The notes below the pieces were generated by a model. It worked only from the letters and a program-made list of their open reading frames with translations. It was not told the origin of the DNA and made no database searches. Source: Nitrospiraceae bacterium (GTDB lineage Bacteria > Nitrospirota > Nitrospiria > Nitrospirales > Nitrospiraceae). From it: a DNA stretch of 37,396 nucleotides. The stretch covers positions 1 through 37,396 of the forward strand of contig SHZW01000020.1 of NCBI GenBank assembly GCA_009692155.1, written 5' to 3'. The position numbers and the translations under genes are program-made. The stretch's first letter is position 1. Each line of letters starts with the position of its first letter. Below are positions 23,930 through 32,121 of this stretch, piece after piece.

Positions 23930-25741
23930 CTACGCTGCGGTGCGTTCGAGTTCAGACACCATCGCGGCAATCGTGTCGAACCCTGACTGCCAGAATGCCG
24001 CCGACCGGATATCCACGCCGACATCCGTCAGGATCGCCTCCGGGCTTCTCGATCCTCCGGTTGCCAGGAGGTTAAGATATTTGGGCACGAAGGCCTGGCC
24101 CTGCCGCCGGTATTGCTGGTAAAGCGCCAGCACGAGCAGATTCCCAAAACTATACGCGTAACAGTAGAACGGACTCCCGAAGATGTGGGGGATGCTCAAC
24201 CACTCCCAACGAAACTCGTCAGGCACCGGCACGGCTTTGCCGAACTGTTGATGGAGTGTGTCGAGATACGCGGCGCTCAGATCCCTCGTGGTGGCGCCCT
24301 TCGCGATCATCTCATGCGCAGTTTTCTCGAACAGGACGAAGTAGGCCTGGCGGACGACGGTGGCATAGATGTCGTCGAGCTGGCTGATCAGCAGGCCCTG
24401 CTTGACGGACTTCCTGGTTTCCTGCGCCATAAGTGCGTCAGACAGAATACGTTCGCCGAACACCGACGCCGTTTCGGCCAGGGGCAGGGTCGCGTGAAAC
24501 GTGAACACGGAATGCTCAGCCGCGAGCATGCCGTGCACGGCGTGCCCCAGTTCGTGCGCCAACGTGGCGACGTCCCGCGCTTCTCCGGTGTAGTTGAGCA
24601 GCACGTAGGGCGTGAGCCCCGGCACGACGCTGTAGCAGTAGGCGCCGGATAATTTTCCCGGCCGCATGCGCGCGTCGAGATGCCGCTCGTCAATGACGCG
24701 CCGGACCAGATCGGCCAGTGTCGGTGAAAAACTCCGATAGGCGTCGAGCACCATGCGCAGGGCGTCCGGATAGCGGTAGTGCCCGCGGTCGGCCGGGTGT
24801 GGCGCGTAGAGGTGGTACCGGTTCATCGGCGCGACCTTGCAGAGGCGTCCCTTCAAGCGGAAATAATCCTGAAACACGCCGGCATTTTTGACGCAGACCG
24901 AGAGGAGGGCGGCCACGGCCTCGTCGGGCACGTCGTTGCTGAGGTTGCGGGCCGCCACCGGCTCGGAGAATTTCCTCAGAGTAAGGTTCTCGTTCTTCCA
25001 GTCGCTGACGAGCGTGGAATACATCTCGCCGACCATGTCCTGCTGTCCGCCGAAGACCCGCTGCAGCTCCTTGTAGGCGGCCTCCCGCACGCGGGCCTTC
25101 GGGCTGCGGATGTGGCTGGAGAGCTGTTCGCGCGTCAGGGTTTTTCGCTTGCCGTCGAGCGTCAGGGTGAAGGTCAGGCCGTTGGTCAGGAGGTCGTAGA
25201 GTGTGTTGACGGCGCTGCGGCCGGTCGTATTTTTGAGGTTGATGAGTTTTTCTTCCGGCTCGGACAGCGTGTGCGGTTTGAACCGGCGGATCGTCTCCAG
25301 GTGGTACCGGAGGTCTCCGGATGCCGCGAGCAGGCGGGTGGCGTTGGCCTCGTCCACCGACTGCCACCAGAGATCGAAGAAGAGAATCCGGTTCTGGATG
25401 GCCGCCAGCCGTTCTTCGACTTTGGTTTTGAACGCCCGCGCCTCCGACTGTTTCGTGTTCTCCGAAAACCACAAGTAGGCATAGGCGCTGAGCTTCGAGG
25501 ACAGGGCGGCGATCTCCTCGTGGAGCCGTAGAACGTCTCGAAACCCCTCGGCGGCCATATCCGCCGCGAGGGCCGCGCGTTTGGATTCGACTTGTGAGAC
25601 CCGCTGGTCCAGTTGCTTGAGGATCTGCTCGGAGTCCTGGGCGGGATGGCGCAGCAGATCGGACAAATCCCATTCTGCCGGAACAGCCGCGCCCGGTCTG
25701 GTTGAGCGAATCATGCGGGTGTCTTGTTTGGTTCTAGGCAT
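23930..25741 (-). CDS. pepF: Oligoendopeptidase F (M3 metallopeptidase)
   Basis: Cuts short peptides in the cytoplasm with a zinc ion. The 603-residue protein has the usual PepF layout: an N-terminal helical part (about 1-200) and an M3 catalytic domain with HELGH at 396-400 (catalytic Glu397), with the third ligand in ETASVFGE some 25 residues later. No signal peptide. The C-terminal segment FRWEWLSIPHIFGSPFYCYAYSFG is typical. The ATG at 25741 gives a short basic head; Met at 25714 is an alternative, and neither has a strong ribosome-binding site. It faces the 101-residue gene across 72 bases. Confidence 0.93.
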   Translation of the reverse strand: MPRTKQDTRMIRSTRPGAAVPAEWDLSDLLRHPAQDSEQILKQLDQRVSQVESKRAALAADMAAEGFRDVLRLHEEIAALSSKLSAYAYLWFSENTKQSEARAFKTKVEERLAAIQNRILFFDLWWQSVDEANATRLLAASGDLRYHLETIRRFKPHTLSEPEEKLINLKNTTGRSAVNTLYDLLTNGLTFTLTLDGKRKTLTREQLSSHIRSPKARVREAAYKELQRVFGGQQDMVGEMYSTLVSDWKNENLTLRKFSEPVAARNLSNDVPDEAVAALLSVCVKNAGVFQDYFRLKGRLCKVAPMNRYHLYAPHPADRGHYRYPDALRMVLDAYRSFSPTLADLVRRVIDERHLDARMRPGKLSGAYCYSVVPGLTPYVLLNYTGEARDVATLAHELGHAVHGMLAAEHSVFTFHATLPLAETASVFGERILSDALMAQETRKSVKQGLLISQLDDIYATVVRQAYFVLFEKTAHEMIAKGATTRDLSAAYLDTLHQQFGKAVPVPDEFRWEWLSIPHIFGSPFYCYAYSFGNLLVLALYQQYRRQGQAFVPKYLNLLATGGSRSPEAILTDVGVDIRSAAFWQSGFDTIAAMVSELERTAA

Positions 25742-25774
25742 GGGCGGGTTTCATCATACCATTCCTGCGGGCGT

Positions 25775-25803
25775 TTCGGATGAACAACAGGCTGCTCTAT
25801 AAT
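25775..25803 (+). promoter_or_regulatory. Candidate promoter giving a nearly leaderless transcript
   Basis: A perfect TATAAT (25798-25803) with a weak upstream TTCGGA (25775-25780), 17-base spacing. The predicted start, about 25810, is only a few bases before the ATG at 25814, and no Shine-Dalgarno is seen. Confidence 0.45.
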
Positions 25804-25813
25804 AGATGCCGTT

Positions 25814-26119
25814 ATGACCGATCAGGAAATCAACCGGGCCGTCCAGTATGTGGTCGCCAGCACGTCGTACGGGCGCGACATGGTGGCGCACATCATCACG
25901 ACCGGTTTTGCCGAGCTGTCGGCCATGGCGGCCACGTCGGCGACGCAATTCGACCGGTCGACGTTACTGGAATACGTCTGCCGGTGGACGATGGCGAAAA
26001 CGGGCCAGCCCGAACCGCTGGTGCGCGAGGTGCTGGGATGTGCGGGCCGGTGGCTGGACGAGCTGTATGACGCGCTGCTGCGGGAGCATCCCGAGTGGCA
26101 GCAGAAATCAGATAAATAG
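25814..26119 (+). CDS. Small hypothetical protein, alpha-helical
   Basis: 101 residues, mostly alpha-helical by composition, no membrane segment and no Cys motif. I recognise no family. TATAAT just upstream makes a real gene likely, and the coding composition matches its neighbours. Short genes of this kind can encode regulatory or adaptor proteins, but nothing in the sequence shows which. It is divergent from pepF and followed at once by a palindromic repeat. Confidence 0.6.
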   Translation: MTDQEINRAVQYVVASTSYGRDMVAHIITTGFAELSAMAATSATQFDRSTLLEYVCRWTMAKTGQPEPLVREVLGCAGRWLDELYDALLREHPEWQQKSDK

Positions 26120-26120
26120 T

Positions 26121-26242
26121 AGGGTGTTCAAAATGGCCGTCCAGCGAGGCCGCAGCGAGTGAAGAGGCGAGACGTACTTTTTCTCGTACGTTGAGTCTCT
26201 GAACGATGCGAGAACAAAGCTGGCGGACTTTTTCAACACCCT
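26121..26242. repeat. Imperfect palindromic element of 122 bp (REP/MITE-like)
   Basis: The ends are inverted copies of each other: AGGGTGTTCAAAA at the left against AGGGTGTTGAAAAA read from the right, and both continue with a partly matching GTCC-CAGC segment. The middle holds GACGTACTTTTTCTCGTACG and GTTGAG. It sits between two genes and carries no gene. A related core is found at 28993-29204. Confidence 0.7.
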
Positions 26243-26251
26243 GTTAGCGCG

Positions 26252-26566
26252 TCACCCCAGGCTCTGTTTCAAAGCCTGCAAATTTTTCGTCACCATCGCG
26301 TCGCCGTTCTTGGTGGACACCTCGATCCCCTGGTCACATATCTGGCGGCAGCGGTCGAGCTGCCCTAATTTCTGCAGCGACTCGGCCAGGGCAAAGTAGG
26401 CGGCCGAATAGGTCGGCTTGACCACGATGCAGCGCTCTAGGGCGGTGGCTGCCTCCTGAAAGCTCCCGTCTCCCTGATAGGCCTTTCCCAGACCGAACCA
26501 GGCCACCTCGTCGTTCGGGTCCATCGCCAGTAGTTTTTTGAGCGGTTCTATCTTCGAATTTGCCAT
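26252..26566 (-). CDS. Small TPR protein
   Basis: 104 residues made of about two and a half tetratricopeptide repeats: DEVAWFGLGKAYQGDGSFQE, then SAAYFALAESLQKLGQLDRC. No signal peptide. TPR proteins bind partner proteins; the partner is unknown. No clear Shine-Dalgarno is seen before the ATG at 26566. It is convergent with the 101-residue gene across the palindromic element, and its stop lies 9 bases from the end of that element. Confidence 0.8.
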   Translation of the reverse strand: MANSKIEPLKKLLAMDPNDEVAWFGLGKAYQGDGSFQEAATALERCIVVKPTYSAAYFALAESLQKLGQLDRCRQICDQGIEVSTKNGDAMVTKNLQALKQSLG

Positions 26567-26637
26567 GATGCACCGACGCTAGCACGGTTTTCGTCGGATT
26601 GTCTATCGCGTTTGGGCCATGCTACGATGCCCACGAA

Positions 26638-26720
26638 GCGTAACGCGTGAGGCGTAATCCGTGATGAGTGGAACACGGAGCTTGTCTTGTACGCATCACC
26701 CATTACGCATCACTCATCAC
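26638..26720. repeat. Inverted pair of degenerate heptamer arrays
   Basis: The left arm has four 7-base units (GCGTAAC, GCGTGAG and so on, 26638-26665). The right arm has four units in reverse complement (GCATCAC, CCATTAC and so on, 26693-26720). A spacer of 27 bases separates them. The arms are mutually complementary only in part. It lies just before the deacetylase-family gene. Confidence 0.6.
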
Positions 26721-26730
26721 GCGGGCGACT

Positions 26731-27675
<945 letters not shown>

Positions 27676-27679
27676 CGGG

Positions 27680-27721
27680 AAGTAAAAAGTGAAAAGTAAA
27701 AAGTGAGAAGTCAGAAGTGAA
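27680..27721. repeat. Tandem AAGTNNN heptamers (six units)
   Basis: Six consecutive 7-base units all begin with AAGT (for example AAGTAAA, AAGTGAG). The sixth contains the GTG start codon of the next gene. A strong purine bias is confined to this stretch. Confidence 0.75.
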
Positions 27722-29003
27722 TCGGACGGGAAAAATAATCATCGGTTGCGTGGTCGCGGCGGGCGCGATCTATCTCTATTACACCGAGGTCAAGCCCGTC
27801 GTGATTTTCGGCCTCCGCTCCGACTACGCGCACGCCATCCCGTATCAGAAAATCCCGGCCGGCCTCGACAGTCTCAAGGCGGAATCCTGCGGGAGCTGTC
27901 ATCGCGAGATCTACGAGGAATGGAAAACAAGTATTCATGCGAAGGCGTTCGAGGACCCGTTTTTTCAGGCCTACTGGAAAAAGGACAAGAACATCTGGGT
28001 CTGCCTGAATTGCCACACGCCGCTGGAGAATCAGCAGCCGACCCTGATCAGGGACATTCCACGCGGGCGCGTGGAGAAAGCGGTGGAGGAGCCGAATCCG
28101 CATTACGACGCCGACTATCAACGCGAATCCATCACCTGCGCGGCCTGCCACGTTCGGGACGGAGTGATCTACGGACCCTTCGACGATTCGGCGGCGCCGC
28201 ATCCGACGAAGTTTGATCCCACGTTTCGCACGGCGCAGGTCTGTTACCGGTGCCACAACGTCGTCTCGGGGCCCGCGCAATTTTACAATGTCGGTCCCTG
28301 CGGAACCTACGCCGAGTATGAAGGCAAATACTTCATGCAGGAGCGCGGCTTCATCTGCCAGAGTTGCCACATGCCTGATGTCGAACGGCCGGTTGCGCAC
28401 GGCGGACCGATCCGGCAGGGACGCCGGCATCTCTGGCGGGGCGGGCACGATCCGGAGATGATCAAGCAGGCGGTGGCCGTGCGCGTGCAGGCCGATCCAC
28501 CGGCCCCCAAACCGGGCGAGCGCGTAACGTTTACCGCGACGCTGATCAACGCGGGGGCGGGGCACAAAATTCCGACCGGAGACCCCGATCGGCATTTCAC
28601 CGTTGAATTTCTCGTGCAGGACAAGGACGGGCGCACGGTCTCGCACCAAACGGACACCATGGGCCGGTGGATTCTCTGGCAGCCGGTCGTCGTGGAGGTG
28701 TACGACAATCGTTTGTTGCCGCTGGCCAGCCGCGAATATAAATTCAGTTATCGCATGCCGGAGCAGGCGGCCGGGCTGACGCTCAAAACCCTCGTGCGCT
28801 ACCATATTTTGACGGACGACCAGCACGAGATGTTGAAGACCAAATATGGTCTGACGGCCGACGATCCCTACCGGTTCACGATCTACGAACGGGCGTTTCC
28901 TCTCTCCAGCGAACTGAAGGCAGCGCTCAATCTGGACGCCTATGATCCGAAGCTGGCCTGCGCAGTGGACGGGAAGAATAAAAATCTGTATAAACCCTCA
29001 TGA
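27717..29003 (+). CDS. Membrane-anchored five-haem cytochrome c, copy C
   Basis: 428 residues: one N-terminal helix (about 6-22) without a good cleavage site, so it is probably anchored in the inner membrane facing the periplasm. There are five CXXCH sites at C58, C96, C141, C176 and C214. The layout matches the tandem copies at 9336 and 10635, including EEW after haem 1 and a C-terminal beta domain with GHKIPTGDP. The start codon is GTG inside the heptamer array; no in-frame ATG lies before the helix. The ribosome-binding site is only the purine-rich repeat itself. The stop codon lies inside the inverted repeat of the element at 28993. An anchor fits docking to a quinone-linked or oxidase partner, but that is inferred. 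Confidence 0.86.
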   Translation: MNRTGKIIIGCVVAAGAIYLYYTEVKPVVIFGLRSDYAHAIPYQKIPAGLDSLKAESCGSCHREIYEEWKTSIHAKAFEDPFFQAYWKKDKNIWVCLNCHTPLENQQPTLIRDIPRGRVEKAVEEPNPHYDADYQRESITCAACHVRDGVIYGPFDDSAAPHPTKFDPTFRTAQVCYRCHNVVSGPAQFYNVGPCGTYAEYEGKYFMQERGFICQSCHMPDVERPVAHGGPIRQGRRHLWRGGHDPEMIKQAVAVRVQADPPAPKPGERVTFTATLINAGAGHKIPTGDPDRHFTVEFLVQDKDGRTVSHQTDTMGRWILWQPVVVEVYDNRLLPLASREYKFSYRMPEQAAGLTLKTLVRYHILTDDQHEMLKTKYGLTADDPYRFTIYERAFPLSSELKAALNLDAYDPKLACAVDGKNKNLYKPS

Positions 29004-29204
29004 TTCACGCGCGTTTCTACTGCAACCGCCGATGCGCCGCTACGACAAGCCGGCCTGCGGTTTCACGCATGCCGGCGGGCGGGCTCGCCCCTCGCGACCT
29101 CAACATACTGTTTCAAGTATGCCTCGGCCTCTCGGGGCTCCGTGCGCCCGTCTCGCATGGCGTCTTGGCGGTTTCGTCACGAACCGTCATGAATCATGAG
29201 GGTT
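28993..29204. repeat. Imperfect palindromic element of 212 bp with 15-bp inverted ends
   Basis: Exact inverted ends AACCCTCATGATTCA (28993-29007) and its complement (29190-29204). Inside is a long imperfect palindrome centred near 29117 with CATACT and AGTATG arms. The left end overlaps the stop codon of the cytochrome gene. No coding signal is seen. Its core resembles that at 26121-26242. The remaining gap 29205-29236 holds only a ribosome-binding region. Confidence 0.7.
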
Positions 29205-29236
29205 ATGCAGGCTGAACCAGGGAGAACCACGATCTT

Positions 29237-30112
29237 ATGATCCATCCGATGTTGATCGATACGGCCACGCTCGATCAGAATCTTGGGCGCGAGGGCCTGG
29301 TTGTGATTGACGTTCGCGGGAAGGCGGCCTATGCCTTCGGCGGGCACATCCCGGGCGCCGTGAACGCCACGTGGCACGAGTTCAGCGACCCCGACGCGGC
29401 AGCCAAGGGGCTGCTGGATCCCGATCATGGCCGGCTCGAGCAGAAGATCCGCGCGTTGGGCATCAATCACGACAGCGACGTCGTGATCTACTCGAATCCG
29501 TTCGACAATTGGGGCGACGAGGGGCGGATGTTCTGGATGCTGCAGTACCTCGGTCACACGAGACTGAAGATCCTGGACGGCGGCTGGGTCAAATGGACGG
29601 CCGAACGCCGCAGGTACGAGCATGGCGTCGTGACGCCGAAACCGGGCGCGTTCAACGTCGCGGTGAACGTCGACGTGATCGTCGAGAAGGAAGAATTGAA
29701 AAAACTCGTGAAGCGGCCGCATCCGGAAACCGTCATCGCGGATGCCCGGAGCCTGGAGGAATACGCTGGCAAGGAGATCTCCGGCATCCCCCGTCCGGGC
29801 CACATCCCGGGCGCCGCCTGCATACCCTGGAACGTGTTTTTGAATCCGGATGCGACAGTCAAGGATCTGGACAAGATTCGCGAGGGGTTCGATGAGAAGG
29901 GCCTCCATCCCAGTCACGCGGTGATTTGTTATTGCACGGGAGGCGTGCGTTCGGCCTGGCTCTATGTCGTCCTGAAGTTGCTCGGCTACCAGAAGGTCAG
30001 GAATTACCCTGGGTCCTGGTGGGAATGGAGCCGCGACTTCGCCGCGCCGGTCGAAAAAGATGCGCAATTGCTGCACAGGATCATCGGTCAGGAGAAAGGG
30101 AAGCCGTCTTGA
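29237..30112 (+). CDS. Two-domain sulfurtransferase (rhodanese)
   Basis: Moves sulfane sulfur from a donor such as thiosulfate or mercaptopyruvate to an acceptor. 291 residues, no signal peptide. Two rhodanese domains: the first lacks a catalytic Cys (VVIYSNPFD), and the second has Cys233 in the active loop CTGGVRS. This inactive-active order is normal for the family. Thiosulfate or mercaptopyruvate specificity cannot be settled. GGGAG is 13 bases upstream of the ATG; the ATG at 29249 is an alternative start. It follows the palindromic element and precedes smbP by about 110 bases. Confidence 0.9.
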   Translation: MIHPMLIDTATLDQNLGREGLVVIDVRGKAAYAFGGHIPGAVNATWHEFSDPDAAAKGLLDPDHGRLEQKIRALGINHDSDVVIYSNPFDNWGDEGRMFWMLQYLGHTRLKILDGGWVKWTAERRRYEHGVVTPKPGAFNVAVNVDVIVEKEELKKLVKRPHPETVIADARSLEEYAGKEISGIPRPGHIPGAACIPWNVFLNPDATVKDLDKIREGFDEKGLHPSHAVICYCTGGVRSAWLYVVLKLLGYQKVRNYPGSWWEWSRDFAAPVEKDAQLLHRIIGQEKGKPS

Positions 30113-30220
30113 CCGCTCCCAGGTCGCGTGGTAAGGTCACGCATACATCCAGGCGTGAAACACGCGCGTAGAGAACAATAAGAAAAGAATCGCACCAGTC
30201 ATTCACAAGGGAGGCCAAGA

Positions 30221-30553
30221 ATGAGAACGTTCATGGGGTTTGTGATCGCAGGTGTCGCAGTGATGCTGTTGAGCGTGCCCGCCTGGGCCGGCAACAAGCA
30301 CGTGGACGAAGCGATTCACCATGCCAAGGAAGCCGTCGATCATGGCAAACAAGGCCATGCCGATGCCGTCGTGAAGCATGCGTCTGTGGCCTTGGAGCAT
30401 GCCCAGGGAGCGGCCAAGGATGTGAAGAGCCCGCATCTCGATGAAGGCATCAAGGGACTCAAGGGCGCCATCGAGCACGGCAAAGCCGGCCACGCGGACG
30501 TGGCGACGAAGGAAGCCGAAAGCGCGGTGATGCACCTGTCCGAGGTGAAGTGA
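30221..30553 (+). CDS. smbP: SmbP-like small periplasmic metal-binding protein
   Basis: 110 residues: a signal peptide (about 1-23, AWA-G junction) and a mature part of amphipathic helices with histidines in a heptad-like pattern, for example HVDEAIHHAKEAVDHG, KHASVALEHAQ and HADVATKEAESAVMH. This closely resembles SmbP of Nitrosomonas, a monomeric four-helix periplasmic protein that binds copper and other metals. GGGAGG lies before the ATG. A strong terminator follows, so it is a single-gene unit. A small inverted repeat (TCACGC with GCGTGA, about 30130-30160) lies in the upstream region; its role is unknown. The likely job is metal buffering in a copper- and iron-rich nitrifier periplasm. 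Confidence 0.85.
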   Translation: MRTFMGFVIAGVAVMLLSVPAWAGNKHVDEAIHHAKEAVDHGKQGHADAVVKHASVALEHAQGAAKDVKSPHLDEGIKGLKGAIEHGKAGHADVATKEAESAVMHLSEVK

Positions 30554-30576
30554 TCGGTTCTACAACAGAGTGATCC

Positions 30577-30615
30577 AAACGGGCAGGAGCTGATGCTCCT
30601 GCCCGTTTTGTTTTT
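30577..30615 (+). terminator. Rho-independent terminator after smbP
   Basis: A 13-base perfect stem (30578-30590 with 30595-30607, AACGGGCAGGAGC) with a TGAT loop is followed by TTGTTTTT. Confidence 0.9.
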
Positions 30616-30656
30616 AACCCGGAAATATGACTGTTCCTGTTTTTGCTGGAGAAATC

Positions 30657-31448
30657 ATGAAAGTTGGCTACTACCAGTTCAATCCGGCCTTCGGCGAGGT
30701 GGCGCGCAATCTCGAGATAGTGGCTAAAAAACTGTCCTCGGTTCGTTGCGACCTCATCGTTCTACCGGAGCTGTTTGCGTCGGGCTACCAGTTTGTCTCC
30801 AAGGATGAGGTGGCGGCCCTGGCGGAGCCGGTGCCGGATGGGCCCACGACCAAGCGTCTCTGCGAAGTGGCGCGGGAGCGCTCCATGCATATCGTAGCCG
30901 GGCTGCCCGAGCGGGACGGGAGCCGGTATTACAACTCCGCCGTCGTGGTCGGGCCGAAGGGCGTGATCGGGTGTTACCGCAAGACGCATCTCTTTTCCGA
31001 GGAAACGCAGTTCTTCACGCCGGGCGACTCGGGGTTTCAGGTGTGGGACATCGGAGCGGCAAAAATCGGGGTCATGGTGTGCTTCGACTGGTTCTATCCC
31101 GAATCGTCGCGGACGCTGGCGCTGAAAGGCGCCGACATCGTCTGTCATCCGTCCAACCTGGTCCTGCCGCATTGCCCGGATTCGATGGTCACGCGCTGCC
31201 TGGAGAATCACGTGTTCAGCATCACGGCCAACCGGATCGGTTCTGAAAAGCGGGGCGGGAAAAGGAAACTGACGTACATCGGCACAAGCGAGATCGTCAA
31301 CCCGAGCGGAAAGATTCTCCACCGGGCGCCGGAGAATCGGGAGAAGCTGGCGATCGTTGACATTGACCCGAAGGAGGCCCGCGACAAGTCGCTCAACCCG
31401 TATAATGATTTGCTGCGCGACCGCCGCACGGCCCTGTATCAGGCCTGA
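30657..31448 (+). CDS. Nitrilase-superfamily amidohydrolase
   Basis: Hydrolyses a C-N bond of an amide or carbamoyl compound. The 263-residue protein has the full catalytic triad with its contexts: Glu38 in LPELF, Lys109 in YRKTHLF, and Cys142 in VCFDWFYPES. No signal peptide, cytoplasmic. A frame extension to 30627 exists, but GGAGA stands 7 bases before the ATG at 30657 and the family pattern starts there. The substrate is not clear: omega-amidase and carbamoylputrescine-type members look alike. It follows the smbP terminator and is 29 bases before the yqgE gene, with which it may share a transcript. Confidence 0.9.
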   Translation: MKVGYYQFNPAFGEVARNLEIVAKKLSSVRCDLIVLPELFASGYQFVSKDEVAALAEPVPDGPTTKRLCEVARERSMHIVAGLPERDGSRYYNSAVVVGPKGVIGCYRKTHLFSEETQFFTPGDSGFQVWDIGAAKIGVMVCFDWFYPESSRTLALKGADIVCHPSNLVLPHCPDSMVTRCLENHVFSITANRIGSEKRGGKRKLTYIGTSEIVNPSGKILHRAPENREKLAIVDIDPKEARDKSLNPYNDLLRDRRTALYQA

Positions 31449-31477
31449 CAGGATGTTGAACGTGGTAGAATAGACCC

Positions 31478-32038
31478 ATGGATGTGACACTTGGGAAAGG
31501 CATTTTTCTCGTGGCGGCGCCGTCGTTGCGCGATCCAAATTTCCGCCAGACGGTGGTGCTGCTCTGTGAGCATGGATCGCAAGGCGCGTTGGGTGTTGTC
31601 GTCAACCGGCCGACAGCCATCCATATTGCCGAGGCTCTGCCGCAGGTTCCTGTGCTGGAGGGGCAGCACCACATGCTGTTTGCAGGCGGGCCCGTGCAGC
31701 CCAACCATGTGTTGATTCTGTTGCGGACGGGGCAGGAGCCTGACAACACCCACCACATCTTCGACGGCGTGTACATGGGCGGGGATATGACGGCGCTGGA
31801 ACGGATTCTGACTGTCCCCAGCGGATCGGCCGCCTTTCGGGCCTATGTGGGCTATGCGGGCTGGGCGGCAGGCCAGTTGGAGAACGAGATGAAAACCGGC
31901 TCCTGGATCACGCTGCCGGCCGATCCGTCCATCGTCTTTGAGAAAGACCCGCTGCGCATCTGGGCCGACATCATGCAATCCCTCGGCAGCCGCTACGAAA
32001 TGTACGCACAGATGCCGTCTGACCCCAGCCTGAACTGA
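31478..32038 (+). CDS. YqgE/AlgH family protein (UPF0301)
   Basis: 186 residues, no signal peptide. The UPF0301 hallmarks are present: LVAAPSLRDPNFRQTVVLLCEH, GALGVVVNRP, LFAGGPVQPNHV and GYAGWAAGQLENE. The family is widespread, compact and of unsettled molecular function. The ATG at 31478 lacks a clear Shine-Dalgarno. The gene ends at the heptamer arms preceding uvrA. Confidence 0.92.
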   Translation: MDVTLGKGIFLVAAPSLRDPNFRQTVVLLCEHGSQGALGVVVNRPTAIHIAEALPQVPVLEGQHHMLFAGGPVQPNHVLILLRTGQEPDNTHHIFDGVYMGGDMTALERILTVPSGSAAFRAYVGYAGWAAGQLENEMKTGSWITLPADPSIVFEKDPLRIWADIMQSLGSRYEMYAQMPSDPSLN

Positions 32039-32040
32039 CA

Positions 32041-32121
32041 GTGCTGAGCGTTGAGTGCTGAGTCCTGAGCAAGGGCAATCGGCTCTTTTAAACTCAGCAC
32101 TCAGGACTTAGCACTCAGGAC
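32041..32121. repeat. Inverted pair of heptamer arrays overlapping the uvrA 3' end
   Basis: The left arm has four 7-base units (GTGCTGA, GCGTTGA and so on, 32041-32068). The right arm has four complementary units (TCAGCAC, TCAGGAC and so on, 32094-32121), and a 25-base spacer separates them. The right arm encodes the last codons and stop of uvrA. The pairing would also serve as a stem between two convergent genes. Confidence 0.65.

Noticed and set aside
27711-28826. 371-codon - strand frame opposite the third cytochrome
   Set aside because: Cytochrome has five haem motifs; the - frame has none.
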